DNA from: Bradyrhizobium lablabi
GTDB lineage: Bacteria; Pseudomonadota; Alphaproteobacteria; Rhizobiales; Xanthobacteraceae
Assembly: GCF_018129385.1 (NCBI RefSeq)
Contig: NZ_JAFCLN010000002.1
Span: forward strand, 496,001-560,000
Length of the DNA stretch: 64,000 bases
Reading direction: 5' to 3'
Shown here piece by piece: positions 1 to 9,052 of the stretch; the stretch's first letter is position 1, and each line of letters begins with the position of its first letter. The translations under genes were made by a program, and so were the position numbers. A model generated the notes under the pieces. The model did not search any database. It had not been told where the DNA came from and worked only from the letters and a program-made list of their open reading frames with translations.

Positions 1-444
1 GCCCTGCTCGTAGCGGTCGCGCTGGATCGCGATATTCTCGAAATGGAAGAGGTTGAGGCAGCCCTGCGGCGGCCGGTTCGGATCGGGCTGGTATGTGCAC
101 GTGGTCCAGTTGCGCGAGACGTAGTCCACCATGGCGGCCCTCTCCGCGTCGGACTTGAAGGGCGTGCACGGCACTTCATAGTCGAGATGTTCGGGGTTCG
201 CGACGTATTCGTAAGTGCCGTTGTCGTGACGGACCACGCTGCGGACGCAATCGGCCCATGGCGCGACTCTTCGCAGATCGAGATTGGGACCGAGGATCTG
301 CCTCACCTGCTCCTTCGCATTCGGCTTGAGCAGCTTGTCGGCAATCGAGCCGACCACCTTGTGGCCCTGATAGCCCCAGGCGGATGCCGTGACCGGGTAA
401 AGCAACGCGAGCAGGCAATTGAGCGCAAAGACGAATCTACACAT
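1..444 (-). CDS. S1/P1-type nuclease, N-terminal part (cut by window edge)
   Basis: The reading frame is open from an ATG at 444 to the window edge (148 codons). It begins with a signal peptide (hydrophobic FALNCLLALLYPV, then TASA) and the mature protein would start AWGYQGHKVVG. S1/P1 nucleases are secreted zinc enzymes that cut single-stranded DNA and RNA, and their mature N-terminal Trp plus a His five residues later bind zinc; WGYQGH has exactly this spacing. Further family hallmarks seen are WADCVR, the ANPEHLDY stretch and HFENIAI. A GAGG ribosome site precedes the ATG. The C-terminal half with the remaining zinc ligands lies outside the window, so activity cannot be judged. The product should be periplasmic or secreted and would scavenge nucleotides. 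Family assignment is confident. Confidence 0.88.
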   Translation of the reverse strand, partial: MCRFVFALNCLLALLYPVTASAWGYQGHKVVGSIADKLLKPNAKEQVRQILGPNLDLRRVAPWADCVRSVVRHDNGTYEYVANPEHLDYEVPCTPFKSDAERAAMVDYVSRNWTTCTYQPDPNRPPQGCLNLFHFENIAIQRDRYEQG

Positions 445-706
445 GACGGCCTCGCTGCAGAATGGTTGTAGCCTACGCGATATACAATCTCGAAGCCAAC
501 GTCTTAACGCGGCCATGTGACGGGGATGTTGTCCGCACCGGGCGAAATTGCGATCAGCGATGTCACGCGTCAGCAACAGCCATCCCGCAAAATGCCGGCC
601 TTCAGTTTTTGCTATAGTTGAGACGGCGTCAGAGAGATTCGGTCGTTCGTTTGGTTGCGTTCTTTGCACGTCGCTTGCTGTCGTCGGCAAGAACTTGGGG
701 GCTGCC

Positions 707-2476
707 GTGAAAGTGCTTGCTCGGAGCGTTCTGCTCTTTTCGTTCGCTACAACTGTCGCTGCGAGCGCAGCCGACCTTGCAGTCAAGGTGCCGCCGCCTG
801 CGCCCTGGAGCTGGACGGGGCTTTATGTCGGATTCCACGTCGGTGGCGGATCGGGCGCAAGCAATTTTTCTGATCCGTTCGGTCCCTCCATTTTCGGCGA
901 CAAGGTCAGAACCCCCGGCTTCCTCGGCGGCGGCCAGATTGGCTACAACTGGGAGTTGCCGTCGACACGCTGGGTTCTTGGGGCCGAGGCCGATATCAGC
1001 GGCCTCGATTCGGACGGGACCTCCACCTGCTTTGCGTTTTCCGGCGACTTTGTCTCAGCGAATTGCCGGGTTCGTCCGCGCGCTACCGGCACTTTCACCG
1101 GACGCTTCGGATATGCCGCCGGCCCGAGCGGGCGTACCTTGCTCTATGCCAAAGGCGGCGCCGCCTGGCTGCACGACAGCATCGACATAACGACCAACAA
1201 TCTGTTCAACAGCGGCGTTGCCATTTCGACGGCAAGCGGACCCACGAGATGGGGTTGGACGGCCGGCGCCGGTATTGAGCAAGCGCTAACGCCAGCATGG
1301 TCTTTGAAACTGGAGTACGACTATTTGCATTTCGGCGGCATGAACGTCGCTACACCTGCCAGCGAAACAGTGACCCCCGGCGGAATAACGACAATTATTC
1401 CCGGCAACGTATCGAGTGCGTCCCAGGACCTCCATCTGGTGAAGCTTGGCGTGAACTATCGATGGGGCGTGGCTCCCAAAGCGGGCTGGGACAGCGCCGT
1501 GTCGACGGCCCTTCCCGTGAAGGCGCCTCCGCGCGTTGCGTGGGCTTCCGGTTGGGACATCGAGATCGGCCCGCGCTACTGGTACAATCTCAACCGATTC
1601 CAATGGGACAATGCCGGTGCCGTCGGAGGTCTCGTTCAATCGCGGCTGACCTATGATGATCGGAAAACGCACGCCAGCGAAGTGTTCGGGCGCGTTGACA
1701 GCCCGTGGGGGATCTTCGCCAAAGGATTCGTCGGCAGGGGCTGGACTGGCGGCGGCCATATGAATGACGAGGACTGGGGCATACAGGACCCTGGCGCACC
1801 GGCGATTTCCTATACCAACACCCGGCATGACAAAGTCGACGGCAGCATTCGCTATGCAACCGCTGATCTGGGTTACGCGTGGCTGAAGGACGCGCGCTAC
1901 AGGGTCGGCTCATTCATTGGCTACAATTACTTTAACGAGAAGATGAACGCATTCGGCTGCGTTCAAATCGCCAGTCCCGCCAATCCAGGCGCTCCTTGCG
2001 CTCCGGGCAATCCCGGTTTCCAACCAGTTCCGACAACCGGCAGTGCGGTCATCACGGAAAGGGCCACGTGGCAGTCGCTGCGCCTCGGCGTCGTCGGGGA
2101 CTACATGCTGACCGATCGCCTGAAGCTTACGGCGGAGGCCGCCTATTTGCCCTATGTGAAATTTGACGGCGAGGACAATCATTTCAAGGGCAACTCCGGA
2201 ATACTTGACACGGTGTTCCCGCAGGCCGGACATGGTGCGGGCGTCCAACTCGAGGCGATGCTCTCCTATGCGTTGACTGACCGGTTCAGCGTTGGGCTGG
2301 GCGGCCGCTATTGGGCGATGTGGACGACGCAGGCGCAGTACTGTGCATTCGCAGCCGGTACCGCACCCTGCATGCCATCAGCTCCAATCAAAGCAGCGAC
2401 TGAACAGGCTGGCCTGCTGGTGCAAGCCTCCTACAGGTTTAGCGTTCCGTCCGCCGTGGGCCGGCCGCACCTGTAG
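707..2476 (+). CDS. Outer-membrane protein with two beta-barrels: Omp25/31-like plus omptin-like
   Basis: I start the gene at GTG 707, preceded by TTGGGG, because it gives a clean signal peptide (VKVLARSVLLFSFATTVAASAA); upstream in-frame starts add residues without export features. The protein is 589 residues. Residues about 24-255 form a typical rhizobial Omp25/Omp31 eight-strand barrel, opening with WTGLYVG and closing with LGVNYRWG. After a short linker, residues about 286-589 read like an omptin barrel: GGHMNDEDW corresponds to the omptin catalytic pair Asp83/Asp85 (here D354 and D356), and GEDNHF corresponds to Asp210/His212 (here D490 and H492). Omptins are outer-membrane aspartyl-type proteases. 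Fusion of the two barrels in one chain is directly visible; protease activity is inference. The gene is flanked by unrelated genes and appears monocistronic. Confidence 0.8.
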   Translation: MKVLARSVLLFSFATTVAASAADLAVKVPPPAPWSWTGLYVGFHVGGGSGASNFSDPFGPSIFGDKVRTPGFLGGGQIGYNWELPSTRWVLGAEADISGLDSDGTSTCFAFSGDFVSANCRVRPRATGTFTGRFGYAAGPSGRTLLYAKGGAAWLHDSIDITTNNLFNSGVAISTASGPTRWGWTAGAGIEQALTPAWSLKLEYDYLHFGGMNVATPASETVTPGGITTIIPGNVSSASQDLHLVKLGVNYRWGVAPKAGWDSAVSTALPVKAPPRVAWASGWDIEIGPRYWYNLNRFQWDNAGAVGGLVQSRLTYDDRKTHASEVFGRVDSPWGIFAKGFVGRGWTGGGHMNDEDWGIQDPGAPAISYTNTRHDKVDGSIRYATADLGYAWLKDARYRVGSFIGYNYFNEKMNAFGCVQIASPANPGAPCAPGNPGFQPVPTTGSAVITERATWQSLRLGVVGDYMLTDRLKLTAEAAYLPYVKFDGEDNHFKGNSGILDTVFPQAGHGAGVQLEAMLSYALTDRFSVGLGGRYWAMWTTQAQYCAFAAGTAPCMPSAPIKAATEQAGLLVQASYRFSVPSAVGRPHL

Positions 2477-2502
2477 TTCTGGATGAGCCGGCGCTGATCC
2501 GA

Positions 2503-3309
2503 TCAGCGTCCCCGGAACCTCGGCTTCCGCCGCTCCAGGAATGCGGCCACGCCCTCCCTGTGATCCTCGCTCAGGCTCGCCAGCGCAAACTGGTCGACGT
2601 CCATGTGGCTGGCGAGATCGTCGAGGGCGTGCGCGAGGCGGTTGACGGTCAGCTTGGTCATGGCGACCGACAGCGGCGGCTGCGCGGCGACTTTTGTCGC
2701 GAGCGCCATGGCGGCATCAAAGCTCTTGCCGGGATCGGCCACCTCCTCCACCAGCCCCCATTCGTAGGCCTCCGCGGACGAGATGCGCTGGTCAGCCAGG
2801 ATCACCGCCTGCTTGGTGCGCGCCGGGCCCATCAGATGCAGCATGCGCGGCACGCTCTGCCAGCTCATGTTCATGCCGAGCCCGATCTCGGGCACGCGCA
2901 GATGGGCATCGCGCGCCATTATCCGAAAATCCAGCGCCACCGCGAGCGCTACGCCGCCGCCGATGCAAAAGCCTTCAATCGCACCGATGGTGACCTGCTC
3001 CATGTCCTGCCAGGCCTGCGTCAGCCGCGGCCCGAGCTTCAGGTGCCGGCGCAGCGTGCCGAGGTCCATTTCCTTGCGTGAGCGGCCTTCCGCATCCTTG
3101 AGATCGAAGCCCGCGCTGAACGATTTCGCGCCGCCGGTCAGCACCACCACCGAGGTTGCCGCATCATCCTCAAAACTGCGCGCGGCATCGGTAAGCTGCC
3201 GCAGCGCTTCCGGGGACAATGCGTTGATGCCGTCGCCGCGGTCGAACCGCACCACCGCAATGCGGCCTTCGGGGCCGAGGCCCTTCTCGATTCTGACATA
3301 TCCCGTCAA
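2503..3309 (-). CDS. Enoyl-CoA hydratase/isomerase (crotonase) family protein
   Basis: A 268-residue crotonase-fold protein. The two backbone segments that form the oxyanion hole are visible as SFSAGFDLKDA and GFCIGGGVALAVALD, followed by EIGLGMNMSW in the region that usually carries a catalytic acid. The C-terminal FLERRKPRFRGR tail is typical of enoyl-CoA hydratases of acyl-CoA degradation. The start is taken at TTG 3309 because GGGAGG lies five bases upstream; the frame remains open further upstream to 3378 but without crotonase-like sequence. It is divergent from the nitrile hydratase operon with about 98 bp between them, so the two may share a promoter region. The exact acyl-CoA substrate cannot be read from sequence. 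Confidence 0.85.
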   Translation of the reverse strand: MTGYVRIEKGLGPEGRIAVVRFDRGDGINALSPEALRQLTDAARSFEDDAATSVVVLTGGAKSFSAGFDLKDAEGRSRKEMDLGTLRRHLKLGPRLTQAWQDMEQVTIGAIEGFCIGGGVALAVALDFRIMARDAHLRVPEIGLGMNMSWQSVPRMLHLMGPARTKQAVILADQRISSAEAYEWGLVEEVADPGKSFDAAMALATKVAAQPPLSVAMTKLTVNRLAHALDDLASHMDVDQFALASLSEDHREGVAAFLERRKPRFRGR

Positions 3310-3407
3310 CGCAACCTCCCTGCCCGCTTTTCTTGTTCGTTCACAACGGCGAATGTACCAGACCGCCCGCCTCGACATAGCCGGGATTTTGCGCCTATCC
3401 TCCGCTC

Positions 3408-4049
3408 ATGAACGGACACGATCACGACCACCATCATCACCACCACGATCACGACCATTCCGAATTGTCGGAGACCGAGCTGCGCGTGCGCGCGCTCGAG
3501 ACGATTTTGACTGAAAAAGGCTATGTCGAACCGGCTGCGCTCGACGCCATCATCCAGGCCTATGAGACCAAGATCGGCCCGCATAACGGCGCGCAGGTCG
3601 TCGCCAAGGCCTGGACCGACCCGGTTTTCAAGCGCGCCCTGCTCGAGGATGGGAGCAAGGCGGTCAGCACCCTCGGCCATGTAAGCCGGGTCGGCGACCA
3701 TCTCGTCGTGGTCGAGAACACCCCGGCGCGTCACAACATGGTCGTCTGCACGCTGTGTTCCTGTTACCCTTGGGAAATGCTCGGGCTTCCGCCGGTCTGG
3801 TACAAGGCCGCGCCATATCGCTCTCGCGCAGTAAAGGACCCGCGCGGCGTGCTCGCCGACTTCGGCGTCAGCCTGCCGAGGGAAACCGAGATCCGCGTCT
3901 GGGATTCGACTGCCGAAACGCGCTTTTTGGTGCTGCCGATGCGACCTCCGGGCACCGAGGGCTGGAGCGAGCGGCAGCTCGCCGAACTCGTCACACGCGA
4001 CTCGATGATCGGCACCGGATTTCCGAAGCTGCCTGGTGCGCCATCATGA
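3408..4049 (+). CDS. nthA: Nitrile hydratase alpha subunit, cobalt type
   Basis: The 213-residue protein carries the metal-claw motif [10 protein letters not shown] with cysteines C114, C117 and C119. Thr between the first two positions is the signature of non-corrin cobalt nitrile hydratases, while iron enzymes have Ser. In the family C117 and C119 are oxidised to sulfinic and sulfenic acids and ligate the metal together with C114. The enzyme hydrates nitriles to amides in the cytoplasm as an alpha-beta heterotetramer. The N-terminus is unusually rich in histidine and aspartate ([14 protein letters not shown], residues 4-17), which could bind metal. The stop overlaps the beta-subunit start (ATGA), indicating translational coupling. 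No strong ribosome site is seen before ATG 3408. Confidence 0.95.
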   Translation: MNGHDHDHHHHHHDHDHSELSETELRVRALETILTEKGYVEPAALDAIIQAYETKIGPHNGAQVVAKAWTDPVFKRALLEDGSKAVSTLGHVSRVGDHLVVVENTPARHNMVVCTLCSCYPWEMLGLPPVWYKAAPYRSRAVKDPRGVLADFGVSLPRETEIRVWDSTAETRFLVLPMRPPGTEGWSERQLAELVTRDSMIGTGFPKLPGAPS

Positions 4050-4705
4050 ACGGCGTGCACGACATGGGCGGCATGGATGGTTTTGGCAAGGTCGAGCCCG
4101 AACCGAACGAGCCGATGTTTCACACCGAATGGGAGGCGCGTGTGTTGGCGATGGTGCGCGCGATGGGCGCCGCCGGTGCTTTCAATATCGATACGTCGCG
4201 GTTCTATCGGGAGATGTTGCCGCCGCATGTCTATCTCAGCAGCTCATATTACAGGAAATGGCTGCTCGGCCTCGAAGACCTCCTGATCGACAAGGGCTTT
4301 GTCACCGCCGACGATGTTGCTGCCGGCCATGCCGTGCAACCGCCGAAGCCGCTCAAGCGCGGCAAGTTCGTGCTCGGCGATGTCGAGCGCGTCATGGTGC
4401 GAGGAAAATTCGATCGTCCCGCTCCCGCCGCTGCAAGGTTCAAGCAGGGCGATCGCGTCCGTGCGAAAAATCTTCATCCGGCAACCCACACAAGGCTGCC
4501 GCGCTACGTACGCGGCCACGTCGGCGTGATCGAGCGTGATCACGGGTGCCATGTGTTTCCGGACTCCGCTGCGATGGAGGCCGGCGAGGACCCGCAGTGG
4601 CTCTACACTGTCGTATTCGATGGGGCTGAACTCTGGGGACCGGGTACCGATCCAACCGTGAAGATATCCATCGACGCATTCGAACCATATTTGGAGGCGA
4701 TCTGA
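4046..4705 (+). CDS. nthB: Nitrile hydratase beta subunit
   Basis: The 219-residue protein begins [16 protein letters not shown], a hallmark of nitrile hydratase beta subunits, followed by the helical N-terminal domain ([33 protein letters not shown]) and the C-terminal SH3-like barrel ([41 protein letters not shown]). The beta subunit shapes the substrate channel and contributes arginines that hydrogen-bond to the oxidised cysteines of the alpha subunit. It overlaps the alpha stop by four bases and the following accessory gene by one base, so the three genes form a tight operon in the alpha-beta-accessory order characteristic of cobalt enzymes. Confidence 0.95.
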   Translation: MNGVHDMGGMDGFGKVEPEPNEPMFHTEWEARVLAMVRAMGAAGAFNIDTSRFYREMLPPHVYLSSSYYRKWLLGLEDLLIDKGFVTADDVAAGHAVQPPKPLKRGKFVLGDVERVMVRGKFDRPAPAAARFKQGDRVRAKNLHPATHTRLPRYVRGHVGVIERDHGCHVFPDSAAMEAGEDPQWLYTVVFDGAELWGPGTDPTVKISIDAFEPYLEAI

Positions 4706-5079
4706 TGGACACCGTTGCTGCCGCAGCGGCTAAAGCTGTTCCGGGCATTCCGCGCGACGAGGACGGTCCTGTGTTTCGCGAGCCTTGGGAGGCTCAGGCA
4801 TTCGCGATGGCGCTGACATTGCACGAGCGCGGATTGTTCACTTGGCCCGAATGGGCCGCGGCCCTCGCCGATGAGATCAAGCGCGCGCAAGCGAAGGGCG
4901 ATCCGGACACCGGCGAGACCTATTACCGGCACTGGCTGGCAACGCTGGAGAATCTGGTCGCCGCAAAGGGCGTTGCCACATCCGAAACCCTGCATCGATA
5001 CCGCGACGCCTGGGACCATGCCGCCGATCGCACCCCGCATGGGTCGCCGATTGAGCTGACGGAAGAGGATTTTGGGTAG
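4705..5079 (+). CDS. Nitrile hydratase accessory protein (cobalt insertion chaperone)
   Basis: The 124-residue protein resembles the N-terminal domain of the nitrile hydratase beta subunit (FREPWEAQAFAMALTLHERG, YYRHWLATLENLVAAKG). Such P14K or NhlE-type activators form a complex with the alpha subunit and deliver cobalt with cysteine oxidation by subunit swapping. It starts at ATG 4705 within the TGATG junction after the beta gene. Presence of this gene supports a functional cobalt enzyme. No separate cobalt transporter is seen nearby. Assignment rests on similarity to the family and on its position. Confidence 0.9.
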   Translation: MDTVAAAAAKAVPGIPRDEDGPVFREPWEAQAFAMALTLHERGLFTWPEWAAALADEIKRAQAKGDPDTGETYYRHWLATLENLVAAKGVATSETLHRYRDAWDHAADRTPHGSPIELTEEDFG

Positions 5080-5090
5080 TGCCACTCCGT

Positions 5091-5208
5091 TCGTAGGATG
5101 GGTAGAGCGGCTACGAGTGCCGAAGCTTCCGCAGGCGATGCTGGAAGCGAAACCCATCGATACGACACGGAGCGTGATGGGTTTCGCTTCGCTCTACCCA
5201 TCCTACGA
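5091..5208. repeat. Palindromic intergenic repeat with nested arms
   Basis: The outer arms 5091-5109 and 5190-5208 are perfect 19-bp inverted copies (TCGTAGGATGGGTAGAGCG). Inner arms 5144-5158 and 5176-5190 are perfect 15-bp inverted copies (GAAGCGAAACCCATC). The element could fold into a long cruciform or RNA hairpin between the convergent nitrile hydratase operon and queC. Its right end supplies the TAG stop of queC (5203-5205). The motif is reminiscent of a family of dispersed GGATGGGTAGAGCGAAGC palindromes in Bradyrhizobium genomes; this is from memory. It may also act as a bidirectional terminator. Confidence 0.85.
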
Positions 5209-5916
5209 AACGCGCCCCGCATACTCCCGCCAGCCTTTGGCGCGGAGGCTGCACGCCGGGCATTCGCCGCAGCCATAGCCCCAGTCGTGCCGGGCGCCGC
5301 GTTCGCCGAGATAGCAGGTGTGCGAGTGCTCGCGGATCAGGTCGACCAGCCCTGCCCCGCCGAGATCGTGCGCGAGCTGCCAGGTCGAGGCCTTGTCGAG
5401 CCACATCAGCGGCGTGTGCAGCTCAAAGTTTTTGGCCATGCCGAGATTGAGCGCGGAGTTCAAAGCCTTGATGGTTTCGTCCCGGCAGTCGGGGTAGCCG
5501 GAATAATCGGTTTCGCACATGCCGCCGACGATGTGACGGATGCCGCGCCGGTAGGCGAGCGCAGCGGCGAAGGTCAGAAAGACCAGGTTTCGACCGGGCA
5601 CAAAGGTGTTCGGCAGGCCGTCTTCGCCCATCCTGATTTCGACGTCGCGGGTCAGCGCGGTGTCGGAGATTTCGGCGAGCGTTGGGATTTCCAGCGTGTG
5701 GCTGTCGCCGAGTCTTGCGGCCCAGTCCGGGCGCATCGATTTGATGCCTGACAACAGGCGCTCCCGGCAGTCCAGTTCGATGGCATGGCGCTGGCCGTAG
5801 GCAAAGCCCAGCATCTCGACGCGGGCAAAGCGCGACAGCGCCCAGGCGAGGCACGTGGTGGAATCCTGCCCGCCGGAAAACAGCACAAGCGCGGTTTCGG
5901 AACTTTGATCGGTCAT
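5203..5916 (-). CDS. queC: 7-cyano-7-deazaguanine synthase QueC
   Basis: The 237-residue protein begins [20 protein letters not shown]; the PP-loop SGGQDS (residues 14-19) binds ATP. QueC converts 7-carboxy-7-deazaguanine plus ammonia to preQ0 in the queuosine pathway. The C-terminal part carries the zinc-binding cysteines (HTCYLG and GCGECPAC). Length and motif order match the family. The stop codon lies inside a palindromic repeat arm, so the C-terminus AGRVS may have been set by insertion of that repeat. It is divergent from mazG with 127 bp between starts. Confidence 0.95.
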   Translation of the reverse strand: MTDQSSETALVLFSGGQDSTTCLAWALSRFARVEMLGFAYGQRHAIELDCRERLLSGIKSMRPDWAARLGDSHTLEIPTLAEISDTALTRDVEIRMGEDGLPNTFVPGRNLVFLTFAAALAYRRGIRHIVGGMCETDYSGYPDCRDETIKALNSALNLGMAKNFELHTPLMWLDKASTWQLAHDLGGAGLVDLIREHSHTCYLGERGARHDWGYGCGECPACSLRAKGWREYAGRVS

Positions 5917-6043
5917 GCGGTGGCTCTACCACCCCGCGATCCACAGGCCAACCGGCCCGAATTCGCGCCAGCCGGCTCGTTTCGCTGGGATCGGCGGGCC
6001 CGATGCGGCATAAGGCGGGAAACGCCAAGCATTCGGAAATTCC

Positions 6044-6883
6044 ATGACCCCTTCCCGCGATACTTCACGCCTGATCGAGATCATGGCGGCGCTGCGCACG
6101 CCCGTCACCGGCTGCCCATGGGACCTCGAGCAGAATTTTGCGACGATTGCGCCCTACACGATCGAGGAAGCCTATGAGGTCGCCGACGCTATCGCGCGCG
6201 GCGATTTCGACGACCTCCGGGACGAGCTCGGCGATCTCTTGTTGCAGGTGGTCTACCACTCGCGCATGGCCGAGGAACAAGGCGCGTTCGCATTCGGCGA
6301 CGTGGTCGAGGCGGTCACGAAGAAAATGATCCGCAGGCACCCGCACGTGTTCGCCGACGAGCACGGGCGCCTGACGCCGGCGGGCGCCACCAGCGCCTGG
6401 GAGCGCATCAAGGCCGAGGAACGGGCCGAGCGCGCTGCGCGGCGACCGGGCGAGCGTCTTGAGAAGACCCTGCTCTCCAGCGTCAAGACGGGGCAGCCGT
6501 CACTCGGCCGCGCGCTCGACCTCCAGCGCAAGGCGTCCAGCGTCGGGTTCGATTGGAACGACCCGCGCGAGGTGCTGCGCAAAATCCGCGAGGAAGCCGA
6601 CGAGATCGAAGCCGCGCTCGACCGCGGCGACAAGGAAGAGCTGGCGGAAGAGACCGGCGACCTGATGTTCGCGCTGGTCAATCTCGCGCGCCATGTCGAT
6701 GCCAATCCGGAAATGGCGCTGCGCGGGGCCAACGCAAAATTCGAGCGGCGGTTCGGCTATATCGAGCGCACGCTGGCGTCGCAGGGACGGACGCTGGAGA
6801 GCGCAACACTGCAAGAGATGGATGCCTTGTGGGATGAGGCGAAGGCGAAGGAAGCCGTCCTCGCGAGCCCCAGTTCGGCATAA
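6044..6883 (+). CDS. mazG: Nucleoside triphosphate pyrophosphohydrolase MazG
   Basis: The 279-residue protein has two MazG all-alpha NTP-PPase domains. The first shows TGCPWDLEQ and TIEEAYEVADAI followed by LRDELGDLLLQVVYH, giving the acidic metal-binding helices; the second shows EEADEIEAALDRGD and LAEETGDLMFALVNLARH. MazG hydrolyses nucleoside triphosphates to monophosphates and pyrophosphate, cleaning aberrant nucleotides and affecting the stringent response. In many Rhizobiales mazG follows hflX; here it is about 2.2 kb beyond hflX and on the opposite strand, implying local rearrangement. Start ATG 6044 gives the usual N-terminus. Confidence 0.95.
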   Translation: MTPSRDTSRLIEIMAALRTPVTGCPWDLEQNFATIAPYTIEEAYEVADAIARGDFDDLRDELGDLLLQVVYHSRMAEEQGAFAFGDVVEAVTKKMIRRHPHVFADEHGRLTPAGATSAWERIKAEERAERAARRPGERLEKTLLSSVKTGQPSLGRALDLQRKASSVGFDWNDPREVLRKIREEADEIEAALDRGDKEELAEETGDLMFALVNLARHVDANPEMALRGANAKFERRFGYIERTLASQGRTLESATLQEMDALWDEAKAKEAVLASPSSA

Positions 6884-7064
6884 AGCCGGCCTGGCAGGCT
6901 TGTCTCCGAGAGTCCCGACAGGCGGCAGAATAGGGCGGACGAAAATGTCGTCGGCTTGATAGGAATGTCCGAAGCAACCCGCTAGGATACGCTGACCCTG
7001 AGCAAGCCCGGCGCGCTCTCCTCACTTAAACGGCGCCGGCCGGGGTCCTGTCGGAGGAGACGTC

Positions 7065-8042
7065 ATGAAACTTCATCGTCGTCAATTCTTGCGGCTGGCG
7101 GCCGGTACTGCGACGCTCCCGATTGCCTCAGGGATCGCTCACGCACAGGCCTATCCGTCGCGGCCGGTTCGCATTGTGATCGGTTATACTCCGGGCGGCT
7201 CGGCGGACCTCACCGCGCGCCTGATGGGGCAGTGGCTGTCGGAACGGCTCGGGCAATCCTTTGTCGTCGAGAACCGGCCAGGCGGCGGCACCAATATCGC
7301 GACGGAATCGGTGGTCCGCGCGCCGCCTGACGGTTACACGCTTCTGCTGGCCGCGCCGGCAAACGCTATCAACGCCACGCTGTACGACAAACTCAATTTC
7401 GATTTTCTGCGGGATATGGACCCGGTCGCCGGGCTCATTCGCTTTCCGAATGTCGTGGTGGTGCACCCCTCGCTGCCGATCAACTCAATCCCCGAGCTGA
7501 TCGCTTACGCCAAGGCCAATCCCGGCAAGCTCAACATGGCGTCCTCCGGCAACGGATCCACCATCCACATGTCGGGCGAACTGTTCAAGATGCTGACCGG
7601 CATCAACATGGTGCACGTGCCCTACCGCGGCGGGGCTCCGGCCCTCACCGATCTGCTCGCCGGCCAGGTCCAGGTGATGTTCGATAACCTTCCGACCTGC
7701 GCCGAGCACGTCAAATCCGGCAAGCTTCGCGGCCTCGCCGTCACCAGCACGACGCGCTCGGACGTGCTGCCGGACCTGCCGACGCTCGCGGATTTTCTGC
7801 CCGGCTACGAGGCGAGCGCCTGGTACGGCGTCACGGCGCCAAAGGGCACGCCGCCTGAAATCATCGCTCGGCTCAATAGCACGATCAACGAGATACTTGC
7901 CGATCCCAAGGCGAAAGCGCGGTTTACAGAACTTGGCGCGCTTCTGCTCCCGGGTTCGCCGACGGACTTCTTTAAGCTGTTGTCCAATGAAACCGAGAAA
8001 TGGGGCAAGGTGGTCAAGTTCGCCGGCGCCAAGGTCGATTAG
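7065..8042 (+). CDS. Tripartite tricarboxylate transporter substrate-binding protein (TctC/Bug family)
   Basis: The 325-residue protein has a twin-arginine-like leader (HRRQFLRLAAGTATLPIASG, AHAQA) and the Bug signature IVIGYTPGGSADLTARLMG, with FVVENRPGGGTNIATE shortly after. Bug proteins are periplasmic binding proteins for carboxylates and related small molecules. No TctA or TctB membrane partners are found in this window, so it is an orphan, a common condition for this expanded family. The start follows GGAGGAGACGTC, a good ribosome site. Ligand cannot be inferred. Confidence 0.9.
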   Translation: MKLHRRQFLRLAAGTATLPIASGIAHAQAYPSRPVRIVIGYTPGGSADLTARLMGQWLSERLGQSFVVENRPGGGTNIATESVVRAPPDGYTLLLAAPANAINATLYDKLNFDFLRDMDPVAGLIRFPNVVVVHPSLPINSIPELIAYAKANPGKLNMASSGNGSTIHMSGELFKMLTGINMVHVPYRGGAPALTDLLAGQVQVMFDNLPTCAEHVKSGKLRGLAVTSTTRSDVLPDLPTLADFLPGYEASAWYGVTAPKGTPPEIIARLNSTINEILADPKAKARFTELGALLLPGSPTDFFKLLSNETEKWGKVVKFAGAKVD

Positions 8043-8092
8043 GACGCGCGGCGCGGCGAGATCAGGATGACCCTCGCACCCATCGAGTGCGA

Positions 8093-9049
8093 TCAAATTT
8101 CCAGCGCCGTTGTCAGGTCCAACGTCAGTTGTTCGAGCCGCTGCCCGTTTCCGATTTGCGCCATCCAGCACCAAAGCTCGAGCACGAAGTAAAGATGATA
8201 GAGATCGAGCGTTTGCGACCAGCGTGCCCGGTCCATGGTGCCGTATCCCCGGACAACGGCCTGTCTGGACTCGGCGTCCAGATAATAGAGCGACTTGGCG
8301 ACGTCCATTAACGGATCGCCAGCCAGCGCGTTTTCGAAATCCAGGACACCCGTGAGCCGTGGGCTCCCGTCTGCAACTGATGCAAGCAGATTTCCGGCAT
8401 GCAGATCATTGTGACACAGCACTGCGCGCGTGCAGGCGTCAAGCAATTCGGCGCGGCCGGCGAAATGGTCGGCGACCTGCTGGGCGAGGCCGGCATCTCC
8501 ACCGCGCTCGGTAAATTCATTGAGCTTCCGCTGGAATTGATGCGTCAGGTAGAGCCGATTTGTCGGGTGCGCCGTCCAGACGCCCTTCGGGCCGATATAG
8601 CCGAAAGCCTCCATCGAGATGCGATGAAACTCCCGCAGCAGTCCGCCGATCTGTGCGTAGACGGAGAGCTTTTGCGCCGAAGGCAAAGCTGTTTCCAGCC
8701 GTCCCAATATCGAACCATCGAGCCTGGTCATCAACGTGAAGTTCAGACCGAGCAATCTTTTCGAGTCATCCGAAAACAGGATGCGCGGCACAGACACGCT
8801 GACGCGATCCTGGACGAGGCCGATGACGGTGACCTCCTTCTGCATCTTCCAATGCAGTTCGTCGGGATAGACCTTCAGCACGAGCGGCGACGACGCCGGG
8901 TCCACGAAAGCAATCTCGTAGACCGCTGCGATCTCGCCGCCATGCAGCCTGGAGACCGCCGCAACCGCGTGTTCCGATCCGGCCTGATCAACAATCGCCT
9001 GCGCAGTCGCGACCGACAATTGCAAGTCCGGCTTGAGGTGCAACGGCAT
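8093..9049 (-). CDS. Aminoglycoside phosphotransferase-like (APH) family protein
   Basis: The 318-residue protein has a kinase-like APH fold: an N-lobe with LVLKVYPDE, the catalytic loop CHNDLHAGNLL and the metal-binding segment VLDFENALAGDPLMD. Members phosphorylate small molecules (antibiotics, choline, homoserine, fructosamines); the substrate here is unknown. The ATG lies only three bases past the hflX stop on the same strand, so it is probably cotranscribed with hfq-hflX. The downstream gene is convergent. I would not call this an antibiotic-resistance gene from the fold alone. Confidence 0.85.
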   Translation of the reverse strand: MPLHLKPDLQLSVATAQAIVDQAGSEHAVAAVSRLHGGEIAAVYEIAFVDPASSPLVLKVYPDELHWKMQKEVTVIGLVQDRVSVSVPRILFSDDSKRLLGLNFTLMTRLDGSILGRLETALPSAQKLSVYAQIGGLLREFHRISMEAFGYIGPKGVWTAHPTNRLYLTHQFQRKLNEFTERGGDAGLAQQVADHFAGRAELLDACTRAVLCHNDLHAGNLLASVADGSPRLTGVLDFENALAGDPLMDVAKSLYYLDAESRQAVVRGYGTMDRARWSQTLDLYHLYFVLELWCWMAQIGNGQRLEQLTLDLTTALEI

Positions 9050-9052
9050 TTG

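Noticed and set aside
8093..9049. Aminoglycoside resistance gene
   Set aside because: The APH fold is shared by many metabolic kinases; nothing in the sequence points to antibiotics.
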